From: Gibbula magus
Taxonomy: Eukaryota; Mollusca; Gastropoda; Trochida; Trochidae
Direction of reading: 5' to 3'
DNA length: 64,000 nt
Assembly: GCA_936450465.1 (NCBI GenBank)
Contig: OW388291.1
Location: 37,920,656 to 37,984,655, forward strand
Positions 49,746-61,455 of the stretch are shown here, in pieces. Made by a program: the position numbers and the translations under genes. Below the pieces are notes generated by a model, which saw only the letters and a program-made list of their open reading frames with translations, was not told the DNA's origin and did no database searches. How positions within the stretch are numbered: the first letter of the stretch is position 1; every line of letters starts with the position of its first letter.

Positions 49746-51985
49746 ATAAAAACAAATGCCAAGGGCCTAACACTATTTGGATTGATATGTCTATAATACC
49801 AAATAACAATGTACAACTTCCATGTTGAAGTATAATGCCAATATCAGTGTGAGAGTTGTACACAAGAACATCAATCTGTAATTGGCAGTTATCTTATAAA
49901 AACAAACTCTGGATAAGAGTCCACAAAATGAAAACATGCAGTGTTGAACTTGTCAATCTGTTTATTTCATATTAGTCTAGTTACTCCAATTCTACTTATC
50001 ATTGTTAGTTCTGTGTATCAACCGAGTATAGAGTAACACGTCTGTATCGGAAACATCAACATCGGACCGATAGCTCTGAAACAAAACTCCTTCTGTCTCG
50101 GAAGAATTAGCTGCTTGTCCAATACCACACGCAAGGAAAGATTAAACCATCACTTTATACTTGTCTTGATAAGTGATGATTACTGCTGATACCGTAGTAC
50201 GTGGTCAGTGGTAAGGGTGGGCGGAACATAGGTAAAGTAAAGCAAATATGGATGACCTTTGCCACAGACAAATATTTGAAACTACAACCATGTGTAATCA
50301 TATATTCACAGTAAAAAAAAAGAGAGAAAAAAGGCAGGCCTCAAAGTAAAAAATTGTTCAAGGACTAGACTCGCTCCTCACATTTTATTCTTTGAAGAAA
50401 AATATATTGCAAGGAGCACATGTAAAACTGATTTGCTAAAATTACCTTTATATTAATGAATATAAGGAGAAAAATGTAAGCTTCATAGCTTTCTTATAGT
50501 CAATACCATTTTGAAAAAATTGTAACAGATAATGGTTATATTCAGTGAATAATTTTATTAGTGGACCACATAAATTTTGTCAGGGGACATGTATGCTCCT
50601 TACACAAAATTACAGGGAGCAAACTGAAAAAAAATAATCAGCAAACATTCCCATATTTGTTTCTATTATTGGTTCAGTGAAATAAAGCCTCAGCTAATCA
50701 ACAGACAGATATTGTTTATCATTTATTATAGATCACATGACATATTACGTTGAGTAACATACAAATATTAATGAATACACATGTTCTCAGTCAGTATATA
50801 ACAACCAGGCAGAGAGTCACAAAATGTATAATTTTACTTAGGTACATGTTTCGAAGTTGAAAATGTTAAAATTATTATTATGCCAGATTCAGTAATTGCT
50901 GAATAGAAAGTGCAAACGAGTGCAAATTCAACGCAGAACACAAGTTCTCCTTGTATCACAATATATAAAACCAAAGGCTGTGGAACATAGAACAAATTTG
51001 GAAACTGAAACATAAATGTTCCTGTACCTGTGGAGTGTAAGGAGAGCATCACTAGTGTGACAGTGTTAAAAGAAAGTATTACTACAGACTCCATCTGGTA
51101 GATGCTTCAGCAGCTAATTGGACATCTTCTCCACCACTATGATTAAATCTATGCATAAAGCATTTGGCCACAAATCTTTTGCTGAAGCACTCATAAAGCA
51201 GCCATTAGACTATCAGTAAACTAAATAGTCTAATCCAATGTGAAAGAACATTTTGAATCCACACATACACAATGAAAATCACAATAAACATATATTTTAT
51301 GAGTGGCTCTATCAACATGTTATATGTGAACACAGGTTTCTGAAAAGTTTATATTGTATTTATAAACAACCAGGTCCTATCTTATCAAACCTGTATTTTT
51401 CTTAGAGTAAACATCTACAAATGAAGCCTGTCCTTGGTCAGGTTTCAATATCAATCTCGTTGAAATCAGATCACACTTAACACTCGCAGCAAGGTATAGT
51501 GTTGTGTTCAATCTGATTTTAATGCAATTGATTTCAATATATTCCTGTGAGCCTTTGCGTTCGGGTAAGTTTTTAAATTGGCACCTGGGGTTCATGAAAA
51601 TACAGGGTCGATCTAAATTCTGTGACGCAAGGTTTTCCATATGTGAACTTCATGAGGCATTTGTTCAATCGGTAAATGCTAAAAAATAACAAGGTAAAGG
51701 TTTAATATTTCAGTAATTTTTTGTCCAGAATGTGTTTGCTTTTATGCAAACTTGTCCTTGTTTAAGATTGACTGACCAAAAGAGGGTGACCATTCAGCAT
51801 GGAGTCAAAAGGAATTAACTGTATAACGGGTGTTATTGCATGGGGAACACTTCCCTGCAGGTAAACCTGCCAAGCTCATTGGATGATTTGAGCCTTGGAG
51901 CTCTTCATCCCACAGCAACTGGATACCAACTCTACACTGAAACTTCATGATATCTGGGGTGAATAGAAAACAAGCTCTCACTTAC
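49746..51985 (-). other. downstream intron of CPSF2 or intergenic, no exon seen
   Basis: The next CPSF2 exon was expected here from the 0.4-1.8 kb size of the other introns, but no sequence resembling the conserved continuation was recognised. Confidence 0.5.
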
Positions 51986-52108
51986 CTTGGGTTCTGGTAC
52001 ACGGGCCAACTCCGCCAAATTGTGACACAACTTGAGATGTTTAAACTGGAAAGGGTTGCTGCGGTTGTCTTCGAATGCTCGCATAATCTTATCACTCATC
52101 CATTCAAC
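51986..52108 (-). CDS. CPSF2: CPSF2 coding exon 8 (last one found)
   Basis: 123 nt, phase 0 at both ends, acceptor TTAAACCACCAG and donor GTAAGTGAG. It codes residues 284-324, [20 protein letters not shown] through [11 protein letters not shown]. In the family the next residues read VVLAS-PD-ECGFSR. No exon with that sequence was recognised between 1 and 51985. Confidence 0.95.
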
Positions 52109-55100
52109 CTGGTGGTTTAAATGTGCTGCTTTATTGTTTTAATTGCATTTGCCTACACCAACAGTCCCACCTAAAAGTGATGGTTGTATCGGCAGTATCT
52201 GCCATCTTGATTTTTTAGCATTACATGAAATGAGAAACACACTGTATTTTTTACTAATTTTAAAACTATTTATAATAAAACAACTACATTGATATAATAT
52301 CCACAAGATAACAAATAATTTATCATTAAACTGATCAACAATGTATTCTTATGCCACAGCATAAAATTCTACAATTGTCCCCTTGAATTTCATCTCCACA
52401 AAAAATACCCTGATAGAACCCTCTCTCTAAACTAACCCAAGTTAACAAACAATGAATAAATACATAAAACCTATTTCATAAGATACCATTTTAGTATTTT
52501 CTTAACCAAATTGTTGCAGAAACTTAACAATTACAGACATCAATATACCATTTTGAGCGGCATCTTAGAAGTTAGAAGTCAAATAAGGAGATGTTATGGA
52601 TGACAAATTCTTTAATTTAAGAGCACGACTTATCATTACAGATTCTCATACCGAACAAGAATCTGTACCGAAACATCTCGCTCTCAGATTGAAGAAACTG
52701 TCGTTCATACACACCAACACCAAATCCATATACCAGATTCTCAGATTTCTTGGATTTTAATGAACAGCTTACCTGTGACTTAGCAAATTCAACGACATTA
52801 AAGCTGACATTGTTGAGGAGAGCGAGGGAGTAGGGAGACAGACCGGATTCAGCACTCCTCCACATCTGATCCTGGTAGGGGAGAAATAATTAGTTATGAC
52901 TTTTATATATATATATACTTCATATGACTAATATCACATCTGCTAGTATTATTGCAGGGGGAAAGCCCGCAACACCATGGTGGCTATGCATTGTGGTGAA
53001 ACCTGCGAACATCAGCTGAAACTAGCGAATCATTGTTTAGGAATGCACTGAAATTCATTGTTGCATTGCACCCAAACCTTACTGTATGTACAATATTCAC
53101 TGCAAACAGTTCTGCACAGCAGACAAAGTTTCCGAGACCCTGACAGGATTCAAACCCGGACCTATTGATCCGAAGCTGAACACTAACCACTCCGCTATCC
53201 CACCCCTACCTCCCCTCAGCACACAAGCAATAGAGACACAACATGCCCCTGATGATATTTGTTTCTGTCAACTTCATGTCGTTGTAAAGGTAGACTATGT
53301 GAAACTGAAAAGTGCTTATCTGTTTTTGATAAACCTGAATGTAGTGGCAACATGATGGTCATTACCAAACATTTAAAGTCCTAATTAGCGTTACAGTATT
53401 TGATTTCTCATGACATAAAAACGCCAACTCATCTTTGTTTTACAGGAAACCAAACCAAACCCTAGTTTGAAAAGCCACAGTTAGTAGTTAGTGAATAATA
53501 GTTACATTTAACAGTTATATTTTCAAAAAGGCCTCTGGCGACTTTTCAGTTGGGCTGGTTGCTCGAGAAAGTTTTTTTTAATACTGCTATCAAACTTTTT
53601 TTTTTATTTAAACTTTTTTTTTTACAGGCATCAATCACACAAATACATTCATATAAACAGCAGATGACATGAGGACCAGAATTTATAGAACACATCTATT
53701 TTATTTGACATTTCAGCTGCACATTTAGTAACATTATAATAGTCTCAAACTTGAGTTATTAGTGATTGGAAGGTTGGCAGTTGTTTCTGTTTATGGTCGA
53801 AAATAGACTTTTTGAAGATCAGGATGATGACTGCTATCAAACTTGACAGAATCACACTATTGGACTGGCTAGTTTTATGCTTATTTCTTACACTGTCTGA
53901 ATAAATCTAAAGCTGTCAAAACGTTTCAGGATCTAAAGGGGAGACAACTAGGAAGCTTGGAATAAAGCTTGAGATTGCCACAGCACATGCATTTGATCAT
54001 TGAACTTTTTACACTAGTCATCTGTATTATCTAAATAGAAATTCTGACAAGAAACGGAATGGATGTACGAAGATGAATACCATGTCTCCCACTCAACGCT
54101 TCGCGGCTGCGGGGAACAATTAGGAAAATGTCACCTTGAGTTGATGAATCATGTACATATGTATAAGATACATGCTATACACGTATTTAACACTTTCAAC
54201 ACAAATCATGATGCTACAAACGAGCCCATGGTCAAAGGGGAGATAATTTGGGAAATGTCATTAGTGTTCTAACATTAGGTGCGGTGTGACCTTTACTTTA
54301 TGAATTCAATTCTTACAGTTAAAATTTATATTTCAACAAATAATTTTTAAAAAAATACCTACCAATAATTGTGCAAGCTCCAACATCCTACCAGCGGTAT
54401 CCACGGCAACAAGAACATTCCCATCATTCCTCATTGTTTTGAGAATGGTAGCTAGTGAAAATAAAACAAAGGAAAATATTTATTTCACAATATTACATCT
54501 CTTTCCTAAGTAATAATGGTAATAATAAATCGATTGGACCAACTTTAATTTCAAATTTTAAAACAGTAATTGAAATAACTTTGAATTCTTATTCAGTTAA
54601 TGAAATATGTTTGTTTCACTGAATCAATGGAAGGTCTTTCTTGGTTTTATTGCTTTGGTCTTGCGGTTCAAGTGTATATGTATTCAACAGTTTGATCTGC
54701 TTTATCTTCACCTATATGGCCTAAAACAATTAAACAGTTTACAAAAATAGTCATTATTTGATTATTCATAATGCAAGAAATGCTTCATTCAGACCTGTAT
54801 TTGCTTTCTTGGATTTATAATTATATTCTCACTACATTTGGTAATGAATTCTTGCTTTTTTTTTTACATCTGCAAAACAATTCTGAATTGCCAGTTAACA
54901 GGAACCACACCCTGTAGTAGACGGGGAACAATCCAAGATTCTAATTATCTAATTATTCTAAATCATGAACTAAATTTCTTTACTCATGAGTTGTTCGTCC
55001 CTCTGCCGTCTCCTAGGCTGATTATACGTCGCGTTGAAGGAATCTGTGATCATCAGCGAGGGGCGATAAAAGGATTCTAACACACATCCGTTCAGATGTC

Positions 55101-58100
55101 TGAAATACACGTCAGATATTGTCATCAGAATATGGATGGTTGTTTTTCAACAAAAGCTTTTTCAATGCACATATAAACATTTGACCTAATTTGATCGATT
55201 GAACCATGTAACAGAAAAGCAAAGCCCCGATGGCTGTGTACTTAAGCTGTAGGGATATTCAGAACAGAAGACATGTGTCTTGACTCTAAGGGTGTGTTAC
55301 AGCAACATCACAATATGAAATAGGGGTTCATGCTGTCCCCAATATCACATGTATCCAATATCATTCCATGTATATAAGTATGTTACATTAAATTAGGATC
55401 TCCATCTTACGTTAGCATTATTATTGTTATGTTAGCATAGCGAACACTAGACCGACTGACAAACCTTTCTTTCTTGTGATTATAGTCTACAGCATACACA
55501 ATCTCCTCTTCCCCGTCCTTGACTATCTTCCAGATCGTCCCACCAATCATGTGACCTGCAGACAGGGGCGTTATCTGCATCCCGTGTCCTTTCCCTGAAG
55601 ACAAATCAAGAAATGATCATGTATCCAAAACCACTATTGATAAATTCTAAATTAGTATCACAGTCAAGGATATCAATTCTAAAGATAACATTTATCTAAA
55701 TCATGGTACTATCAGCGAAACACTTCTGGTTTGGGTTCCAACTTACATCGTAACATGCAAACTCCCCTCCCAGGCCCCAAACTCCCCTTCCCTTTTCTCC
55801 TGGATGCTCAAATGGAGATGATTATCAATTTCATTGACTATCCAATATTATATTATTACCCTTTAGATAAATCTGTTGAATTCTGTCTGATGGGTCAAAA
55901 GCCAATGCATATGAAAATGTGTAGGTGGATTTGTGGGGAACATTTTAAAGGTCACCCAAATTGACTGGTGTCGGTGTATTCCCAAAATGAAGACTGGCAC
56001 CAAATTTGAAGACTATAGGTGCAGCAGTTCATGAAATATCACGCAAACAATACTTTAAAAACAGATCATAGTCTTGTAGTGATCTTGAAAGCCAATGCAT
56101 ACAAAACTGTGTAGGCTGATTTGCGGGGGTGTACCAACCGTATACAAGGGTCTTACAGTCCCATATACCCTGTCAAAACACTGTGTAACTAACATTATTT
56201 GTTTGTCATTGAAGAGGTCAGAACAGAACAATTTGATGCAGTTACAGCTTATAAACTTAGCAGAGCTCTGACCTTTGAGTGTGATGGTCTGGGAGTATTT
56301 AAGCTGAATAATCTTATCGAAAGCTGCATCAACATCGTCCAGAGTGTAGATGTCAAAATCTTCAGTGTTATGTCGGGACTGAAACAATACATCAATTCAT
56401 GCAGGTCATACAATCTCCATTATTATGGCAAGGTTTCTTGAGGGATTAACAATATTGACAATACTACCAGTGAAATAGGTAATCAAATCATATCAAGATA
56501 TCTCATAACGATATATTTGATTTTAAAATTATAACTATATACCGTATATTACTGTGTATAAGGCGACCCTGTGTATAAGACGACCCCCTTTCTCAGACCC
56601 CTAAAATCAGGTAAAAAACATCTCATGTATAAGACGACCCCCTTCTAGCAATCATGGAAACAGGTCGACATGCCATGATGGGAAAACACGTTGGTAAGAT
56701 TTGGTAACGGTAAGTTGATACCGGTAATTTTTTAAGTAACATGACATAAATGTTTTGTTATAATCGTTTGTTTTTTAAATAAATTGTTTTAAATGTACCA
56801 AAATAAAAATTACATACGTTTTCCTACGGTGTTTGTTCTTATTTTTTTAATGATTTGTCATTTTCTTGTCAGTTCAAGCGAGATAAGCAACACTACAGTC
56901 AACAATCTATCGTAAATATTTGCCATGTTATAAGATCTAAACAAAGCCGATACTCCATACACAGATTTAGAAGTCGCTTCAGTGTTTATAAGATTAAAAT
57001 GGTGTGAAGAGCTTTGATAACCAAGCTTGATTGCGCATGCCCGAAGTCAAGCTAGATTTCATGTCTAGATTTCTATCGTAGTGTTGTAAATATTTGTCCC
57101 TTCTTATAAACAAAGTTGAACTAGTTGTATTTAATACTGCAGAATGCTTTTGAAAGGTTAGTAATGTTTGATAGCTGAAGTCAAGCCATTATTTTTCATT
57201 CCAACTCTGGTTCGCTTTACCGCTGATTTTCTATTACGCGGCTGTCAGTATTTGGCTCCCAACGTGTGTTATAGCGAGGGGCCACTCAATGCAGTAAACT
57301 TCTCAAGCTAAAGACGTGTTTATTTAATGTTGACACTCAATCCAGAGAAGGATATACATACCAATTACTGATAAGAACACAACAAAGCTAAGATAATTAC
57401 CGGATACATGGATGAATAACTGCCTGATTGGAATTAACATTACGTCAATGACACGTGTTTATCGAGATAAGCTTGTCAAGTTTTATGAATGAATAGGTTA
57501 GTTGTAGAATTTCATTGGTCCACGTCATGAATGAATTGATAAGTTGTAGAATTTCATTGGTCCACGTCACTGAATTTATCGATCGTTTGCCTGACTGCTG
57601 GTACCACTTTTGGTCCGTCAACCTATTATTTTTAAATGAATTATCAAATATATTTTATGTATTTAACTCCATATAGTAATAAAAAAAATAACATAATAAT
57701 ACATAATAATTATTTATAAATATTTATTTCCATTTTGTAAGCATGAGTTGACTGTATTGCTGTTTCCGGTTTCAACATCGTGAGTTCGTCAATGAAGCTT
57801 CAAAATTTCTTCTTCTGAAACATAGCCCTTGTGTATAAGACGACCCCCTTCTTTGACCCCCTATTTTCTGGTATAAAAAAGTCGTCTTATACACAGTAAT
57901 ATACGGTATGCTTTTTAAATGTTATCTTAATTTTCCAAATTTTTAAATGGAAATCAATCAATGTTAAGGTAAACAAAACATATCACAATACAGAAAATAT
58001 TTATGTTATCATCATAACATCTACACTACACTGCTGAGAAAGAGCACTACAGATAGAGATATTTTGTTATTTCAAATTCACAGTAAGAAAGCTGCTGACC

Positions 58101-59249
58101 AAAAAACAAAAGTTTGTTCATGACCCTGTGGCCAGGTTGCCATACTCGATCAGGTAAAAGATGCTCGAGTTGATTGAGCTGATACCCACCTGGAAGAGAT
58201 CGTACATGAACATCTGACCCATCTTGTAGACCGGGATGGTGGAGTAGATGGGGCAGCTCAGACCAGCTTTGCCTACCATGTAGGGGAGAGCACCCAGGTG
58301 TTGCTGGTCCGGGTAGGATAACAACACTGCGTCTATCTGGTGCATGTGTCTGAAACAAAGCAGTGTTGTATGGGTCACGAGTAACATTTATTCTTTCATT
58401 TTCTCCCCTAAGAGGTTAACTTCTGTCAGGAAAATCTGTAAGATTGTCCGCCCTTGAATCTTGTTGAGAAAATATTAACCAATGAAAGGCTTGGAATGAG
58501 ATGATTGAATCGTATGTATTTTATTGGTACACATCTCCCAAGTTTAAAACCACCCTATTCAACATGGTCAAGGACCGAAAACGATAGGCAAACTTTCAAC
58601 CTGATTGGCTGAAAAATCAATGATCTAAGAGGTGGATTGCAATTGTTTTCAATACAGGACAAAAGGAAGGTTTAGTGAGGTTTAAAGGACCTATCACTCA
58701 GCAGTTTGATTGTTTTTCACGAATGATTTGAGTTTCTTGATGAAGGTGATGTAAGGTGACTTGGGATTTAATGCCGCTTTCATGAGTATTTAACTTATAT
58801 CACAGCTGCTAGTATTATGGCAGGGAGAAAGCCTGCAACACTTTGTGGCTTGATCCGGAGCCTAACATGCTATCCTAAAGGGCTATCCCCCCCCACCACC
58901 CCCCCCCCCCCCCCTTGTTTCTCAATGAAACCTCAAGGGTATTACAAAGTATCTGAACTGTAAACCCGTGATCAAGAGTGGTGCCAACTGAAGGGTAAGG
59001 AGTAAACTGTTCACTATATTGAAAAAGGATTAGCTCACATGCCAAGACTGCAAGTAATGGATACTGAACATTCCATGTAATAAGGTAAATGGCTTCTCAC
59101 CGTTTCAGCTCCTTAATGTGGTCCATGCTGTAGTCCTCGTCCCAGCCACAGTCCAGCAGGAAGCGGAACTCATCCACTTGAAGCATGTAGCATGGCGGAG
59201 ACTCACCGTGTGCTCCAGAAAACACATGCAGCTTGATGATCGACGTCAT
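51986..59249 (-). CDS. CPSF2: CPSF2 / CPSF100, 5' half (8 coding exons, residues 1-324)
   Basis: Encodes the N-terminal 324 residues of cleavage and polyadenylation specificity factor subunit 2, the catalytically inactive partner of the CPSF73 endonuclease in nuclear pre-mRNA 3'-end processing. The spliced reading matches the animal protein closely and without gaps, including [13 protein letters not shown] near residue 26, [71 protein letters not shown] and [15 protein letters not shown]. This is the metallo-beta-lactamase fold plus the start of the beta-CASP domain. As known for CPSF100, the metal-binding motif is degenerate: SYPDQQHLG at residues 61-69 stands where active family members have HxHxDH. 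All eight exons have AG acceptors and GT donors, and their phases join in frame. The last exon ends in an intact donor. The remaining ~450 residues expected from the family were not found at lower coordinates in this window. Confidence 0.95.
52773..52871 (-). CDS. CPSF2: CPSF2 coding exon 7
   Basis: 99 nt, phase 0 at both ends, acceptor CCCCTACCAG and donor GTAAGC. It codes residues 251-283, [20 protein letters not shown] and then [13 protein letters not shown]. Confidence 0.95.
52922..53205 (-). mobile_element. tRNA-derived SINE, family A, in CPSF2 intron
   Basis: Minus-strand copy in the intron between coding exons 6 and 7, with a ~15 bp insertion near 53090 and B-box complement GGATTCAAACCCGG. 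Same orientation as the host gene. Confidence 0.85.
54363..54451 (-). CDS. CPSF2: CPSF2 coding exon 6
   Basis: 89 nt, acceptor TTTTCACTAG and donor GTAGGT. It codes [20 protein letters not shown] and onward to [10 protein letters not shown] (residues 221-250), the start of the beta-CASP region, where animal CPSF2 has a near-identical NVL-AVDTAGR block. Confidence 0.94.
54984..55099 (-). CDS. CPSF2: CPSF2 coding exon 5
   Basis: 116 nt, acceptor TGTATTTCAG and donor GTAAAG. It codes [20 protein letters not shown] and then [19 protein letters not shown]. The exon is read on the minus strand; a plus-strand ORF over it is a shadow. Phase links it exactly to exons 4 and 6. Confidence 0.92.
55465..55594 (-). 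CDS. CPSF2: CPSF2 coding exon 4
   Basis: 130 nt, acceptor TTTGTCTTCAG and donor GTTTGTCA. It codes [19 protein letters not shown] through VDYNHKKE plus two bases of R182. It keeps H153 of the AGHMIGG motif and D175 of the YAVD motif. Confidence 0.95.
55890..56140 (+). repeat. tandem-core repeat fragment in CPSF2 intron
   Basis: AAAGCCAATGCATA recurs at ~55899 and ~56090, and GTCACCCAAATTGACTGGTG matches the units at 36380-36765. Lies in the intron between coding exons 3 and 4. Confidence 0.7.
56273..56378 (-). CDS. CPSF2: CPSF2 coding exon 3
   Basis: 106 nt, acceptor TATTGTTTCAG and donor GTCAGAG. It codes [19 protein letters not shown] and onward to LK plus the first base of G139. The same block is highly conserved in vertebrate CPSF2. 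Confidence 0.95.
56542..57906. mobile_element. 1.37 kb TIR DNA transposon, non-autonomous, in CPSF2 intron
   Basis: Inverted ends CCGTATATTACTGTGTATAA and the complement of TTATACACAGTAATATACGG, with TA on both flanks. The subterminal TGTATAAGACGACCCCCTT is repeated at both ends. The interior has a direct duplicate GTAGAATTTCATTGGTCCAC (~57505, ~57548). No transposase ORF. Lies between coding exons 2 and 3. Confidence 0.88.
58190..58349 (-). CDS. CPSF2: CPSF2 coding exon 2
   Basis: 160 nt, acceptor TTTGTTTCAG and donor GTGGGTAT. It codes R50 to Q103, including the degenerate metal-binding segment [13 protein letters not shown] and the conserved [16 protein letters not shown]. The exon ends on a codon boundary. 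Confidence 0.95.
58748..58915 (-). mobile_element. SINE family A copy with internal deletion, then C-run
   Basis: Retains the 3' tail part and the outermost tRNA head (TTGATCCGGAGCCTAACATG) but lacks the central body between 58852 and the head. It abuts a long C-run (58881-58914), the complement of the G-run seen before copy 1. Lies in the first coding intron of CPSF2. Confidence 0.75.
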
Positions 59250-59276
59250 CTTCACTCACCGGCGCTCACTCAGTAT
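59101..59276 (-). CDS. CPSF2: CPSF2 exon with start codon (coding part 59101-59249)
   Basis: The ATG is at 59247-59249 and opens [12 protein letters not shown], matching the conserved CPSF2 N-terminus. The exon codes residues 1-49 and two bases of codon 50, then a GTGAG donor follows. A good acceptor (CCAACCTTTCAG) ends at 59277, so 59250-59276 is 5' UTR joined to an upstream non-coding exon. Confidence 0.93.
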
Positions 59277-60798
59277 CTGAAAGGTTGGAATCTAAACATA
59301 AAGTGTCATATGGAGACACAAAGCCTTCTTGCATTCTGAAGAGGATTTAATAATATCCACTGTTGTTCCTATAGAGGGTCCTGGGGAAATTTGTCCAACC
59401 TTGTTCACTAAATATTAACTCACCTTTTACCTGACCATTTCAAGCATCTTTATGTTTTTAACTTATTTAAATGGACAAAGTTAAACAGATCACTTGAAAG
59501 ACATGCCTTTGTTCTTTACTTACAGTGGTTTTCTATATTTTCAGTTGCTAGACTAGACTGGTTATACTTGCAGGAAAACCTTACCAATCATAAACTATTA
59601 TCAAACTTTTGATAACAATCATCATGGATTTATAAACAAAAAGAGCCATTGGTCTTGCAGCTCACCATCTTTGAGAGATTTTTGTAAATTGTAAATGTAA
59701 TGATTCGTCTTCAAACATGCAATACAAGTGCTCCATGATCATTGGATAAAGTAAGAAAATAACTTTTAGGGAGTGATCTCACACTCAATTTAGCCATTTA
59801 TGTTTAATTTAGCTTTTAGGATCAAAAACATTTGAAAATGTGCCAGATACAGGAATAATTTTTGCCACCACTTCATCCCCCCTACACCCCCAATGTTAAC
59901 AACCCCTTCACAACTCTTAATGAGCTGTTGGCTCCTATTCATTGACTTATTTGTAGTACTTTCACAGCCCGATATATCCAAGACTTTTTGTTATTATTCA
60001 TGGTGCTCATTTGAAAGTTGATATTATTAAGACCAGTAGCATTACATAGGACATTTGATCATAGTCATTAAAGGGTTCCATCACTTAATTGCACCCTTGC
60101 CATCCGCTTATTTTTCGGAGTAGGGTAATGAAATTTACAAATCGTCTCCATCCATCAAAGATCATGTTCCACAACTTTAAGGTCTCTCATATTTATGTAC
60201 CGGTTCCTAGGGAGAAGTTGTTAAAAGATTTTATGGTGAAGTTGAATCCACTGTCATGCCCACTTTTGAAGGGGGATCAAGACTAAATGAACAAACTTAA
60301 ATCTCCATATAACAAAGGAGACACTTTCTGAACGAGAATCCAAGGGTTAAAAAGATAATATGACAAGACAATGTGAGTAGCATATGGTAACATGCATTTT
60401 CAATTCTGAATATCTTAATTACAGATATTTCAGAAACAAATTCAATGAATGACAGACAATTGTCTTCAAAACCAAAAATGGTCAAGATGTCAAACAATAA
60501 CATTTCAAAGGCAGAATTGATTTAATTTAAAGAGCATTATGATTTATTATGAAAAATTAAGTATGTTTTCCTAATAGGGAATTTGTATAAATATATATGA
60601 ATCTATTTCTATGTGCATTATTTAAATATTGTGGTACCGTCGAAACAATAACGTGAAGTCTGCAAATATCAATAAACAAATTGTGTCTCCTGTTTGGTGA
60701 AAAGTGTTTGTTGCATCCTCTTGTTTATATCAAACTTACTCAAACAAGACCGAATCAAGTAATGATGTTATTTAATTCGTAATTACAAACATACTTAC

Positions 60799-60860
60799 AA
60801 TCGTAACAGTAGAAAGCTATCGTCAGTTATCAACGCTATCCGGAAAGCATGTTTTGTTTT
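60799..60860 (-). other. CPSF2: probable non-coding first exon of CPSF2
   Basis: The minus strand has a near-consensus donor, ACGATT|GTAAGTAT (GTAAGTAT is the complement of 60791-60798), about 1.5 kb upstream of the acceptor before the ATG exon. The transcription start is not visible, so the upstream limit is arbitrary. No TATA box is evident. This is inference from splice signals only. Confidence 0.4.
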
Positions 60861-61001
60861 CGATGAAGGCGGTTAAAGGGAGGTAACTCGTTATACTGTC
60901 AAAACCTATATTCCTAACACCGCATTACGTTTACACTCGTTTTAACGAACTGTAGATGGCTGCAAATCTGTTTTACTTTGGTGTGTAACAGTTGTCGTGA
61001 T

Positions 61002-61090
61002 GAAAAGGCCGATAAAAAAGTCAAAAGGGCCGAGTGAAAAGTCAGAAGGGCCGAAGTAAATAGTCATAAGGGCCGAGGAAAAAGGGCAGA
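61002..61090 (+). repeat. ~22 bp GGGCCGA repeat, four copies
   Basis: Units of the form AAAAGTCAAAAGGGCCGAG with changes, about 140 bp upstream of the probable CPSF2 first exon. Confidence 0.8.
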
Positions 61091-61455
61091 AAATATAAAT
61101 TTATATAATCATTGTATTCAACCTACAGTTGATAGTTGTAATATCTTTACTTAGCCAAGTGACCAATCAATCAATTCCATAATTATTATATTTATGACTA
61201 GTGACTGTAATTGTTCCACCGTTTATGCCCTCGTATAACCAAAAACAAACAAATGTATTAGTCTCTAATGTTTTATTTTTAGACTGATATTCGTATTATT
61301 AGTCAATGAGACCGTGATGTATGTGAATCTCTCATGTGTCACATTTGACAGTTCTTTGTCACAGGTCACACTGCTGATAAATATAATATAAATATGATAA
61401 TTTTATATACCGGGTATTATAATTATATTGTTAATAGTTTAAACATATATAGAGA

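Noticed and set aside
54838..55080. 80-codon plus-strand ORF
   Set aside because: Shadow over CPSF2 coding exon 5, which is on the minus strand with matching splice sites and phase.
59641..60300. Another pearl-like element in the CPSF2 5' intron
   Set aside because: Its start (AGAGCCATTGGTCTTGCAGC) resembles the 40811 element, but no tandem core or ACGG run follows, so it was not annotated.
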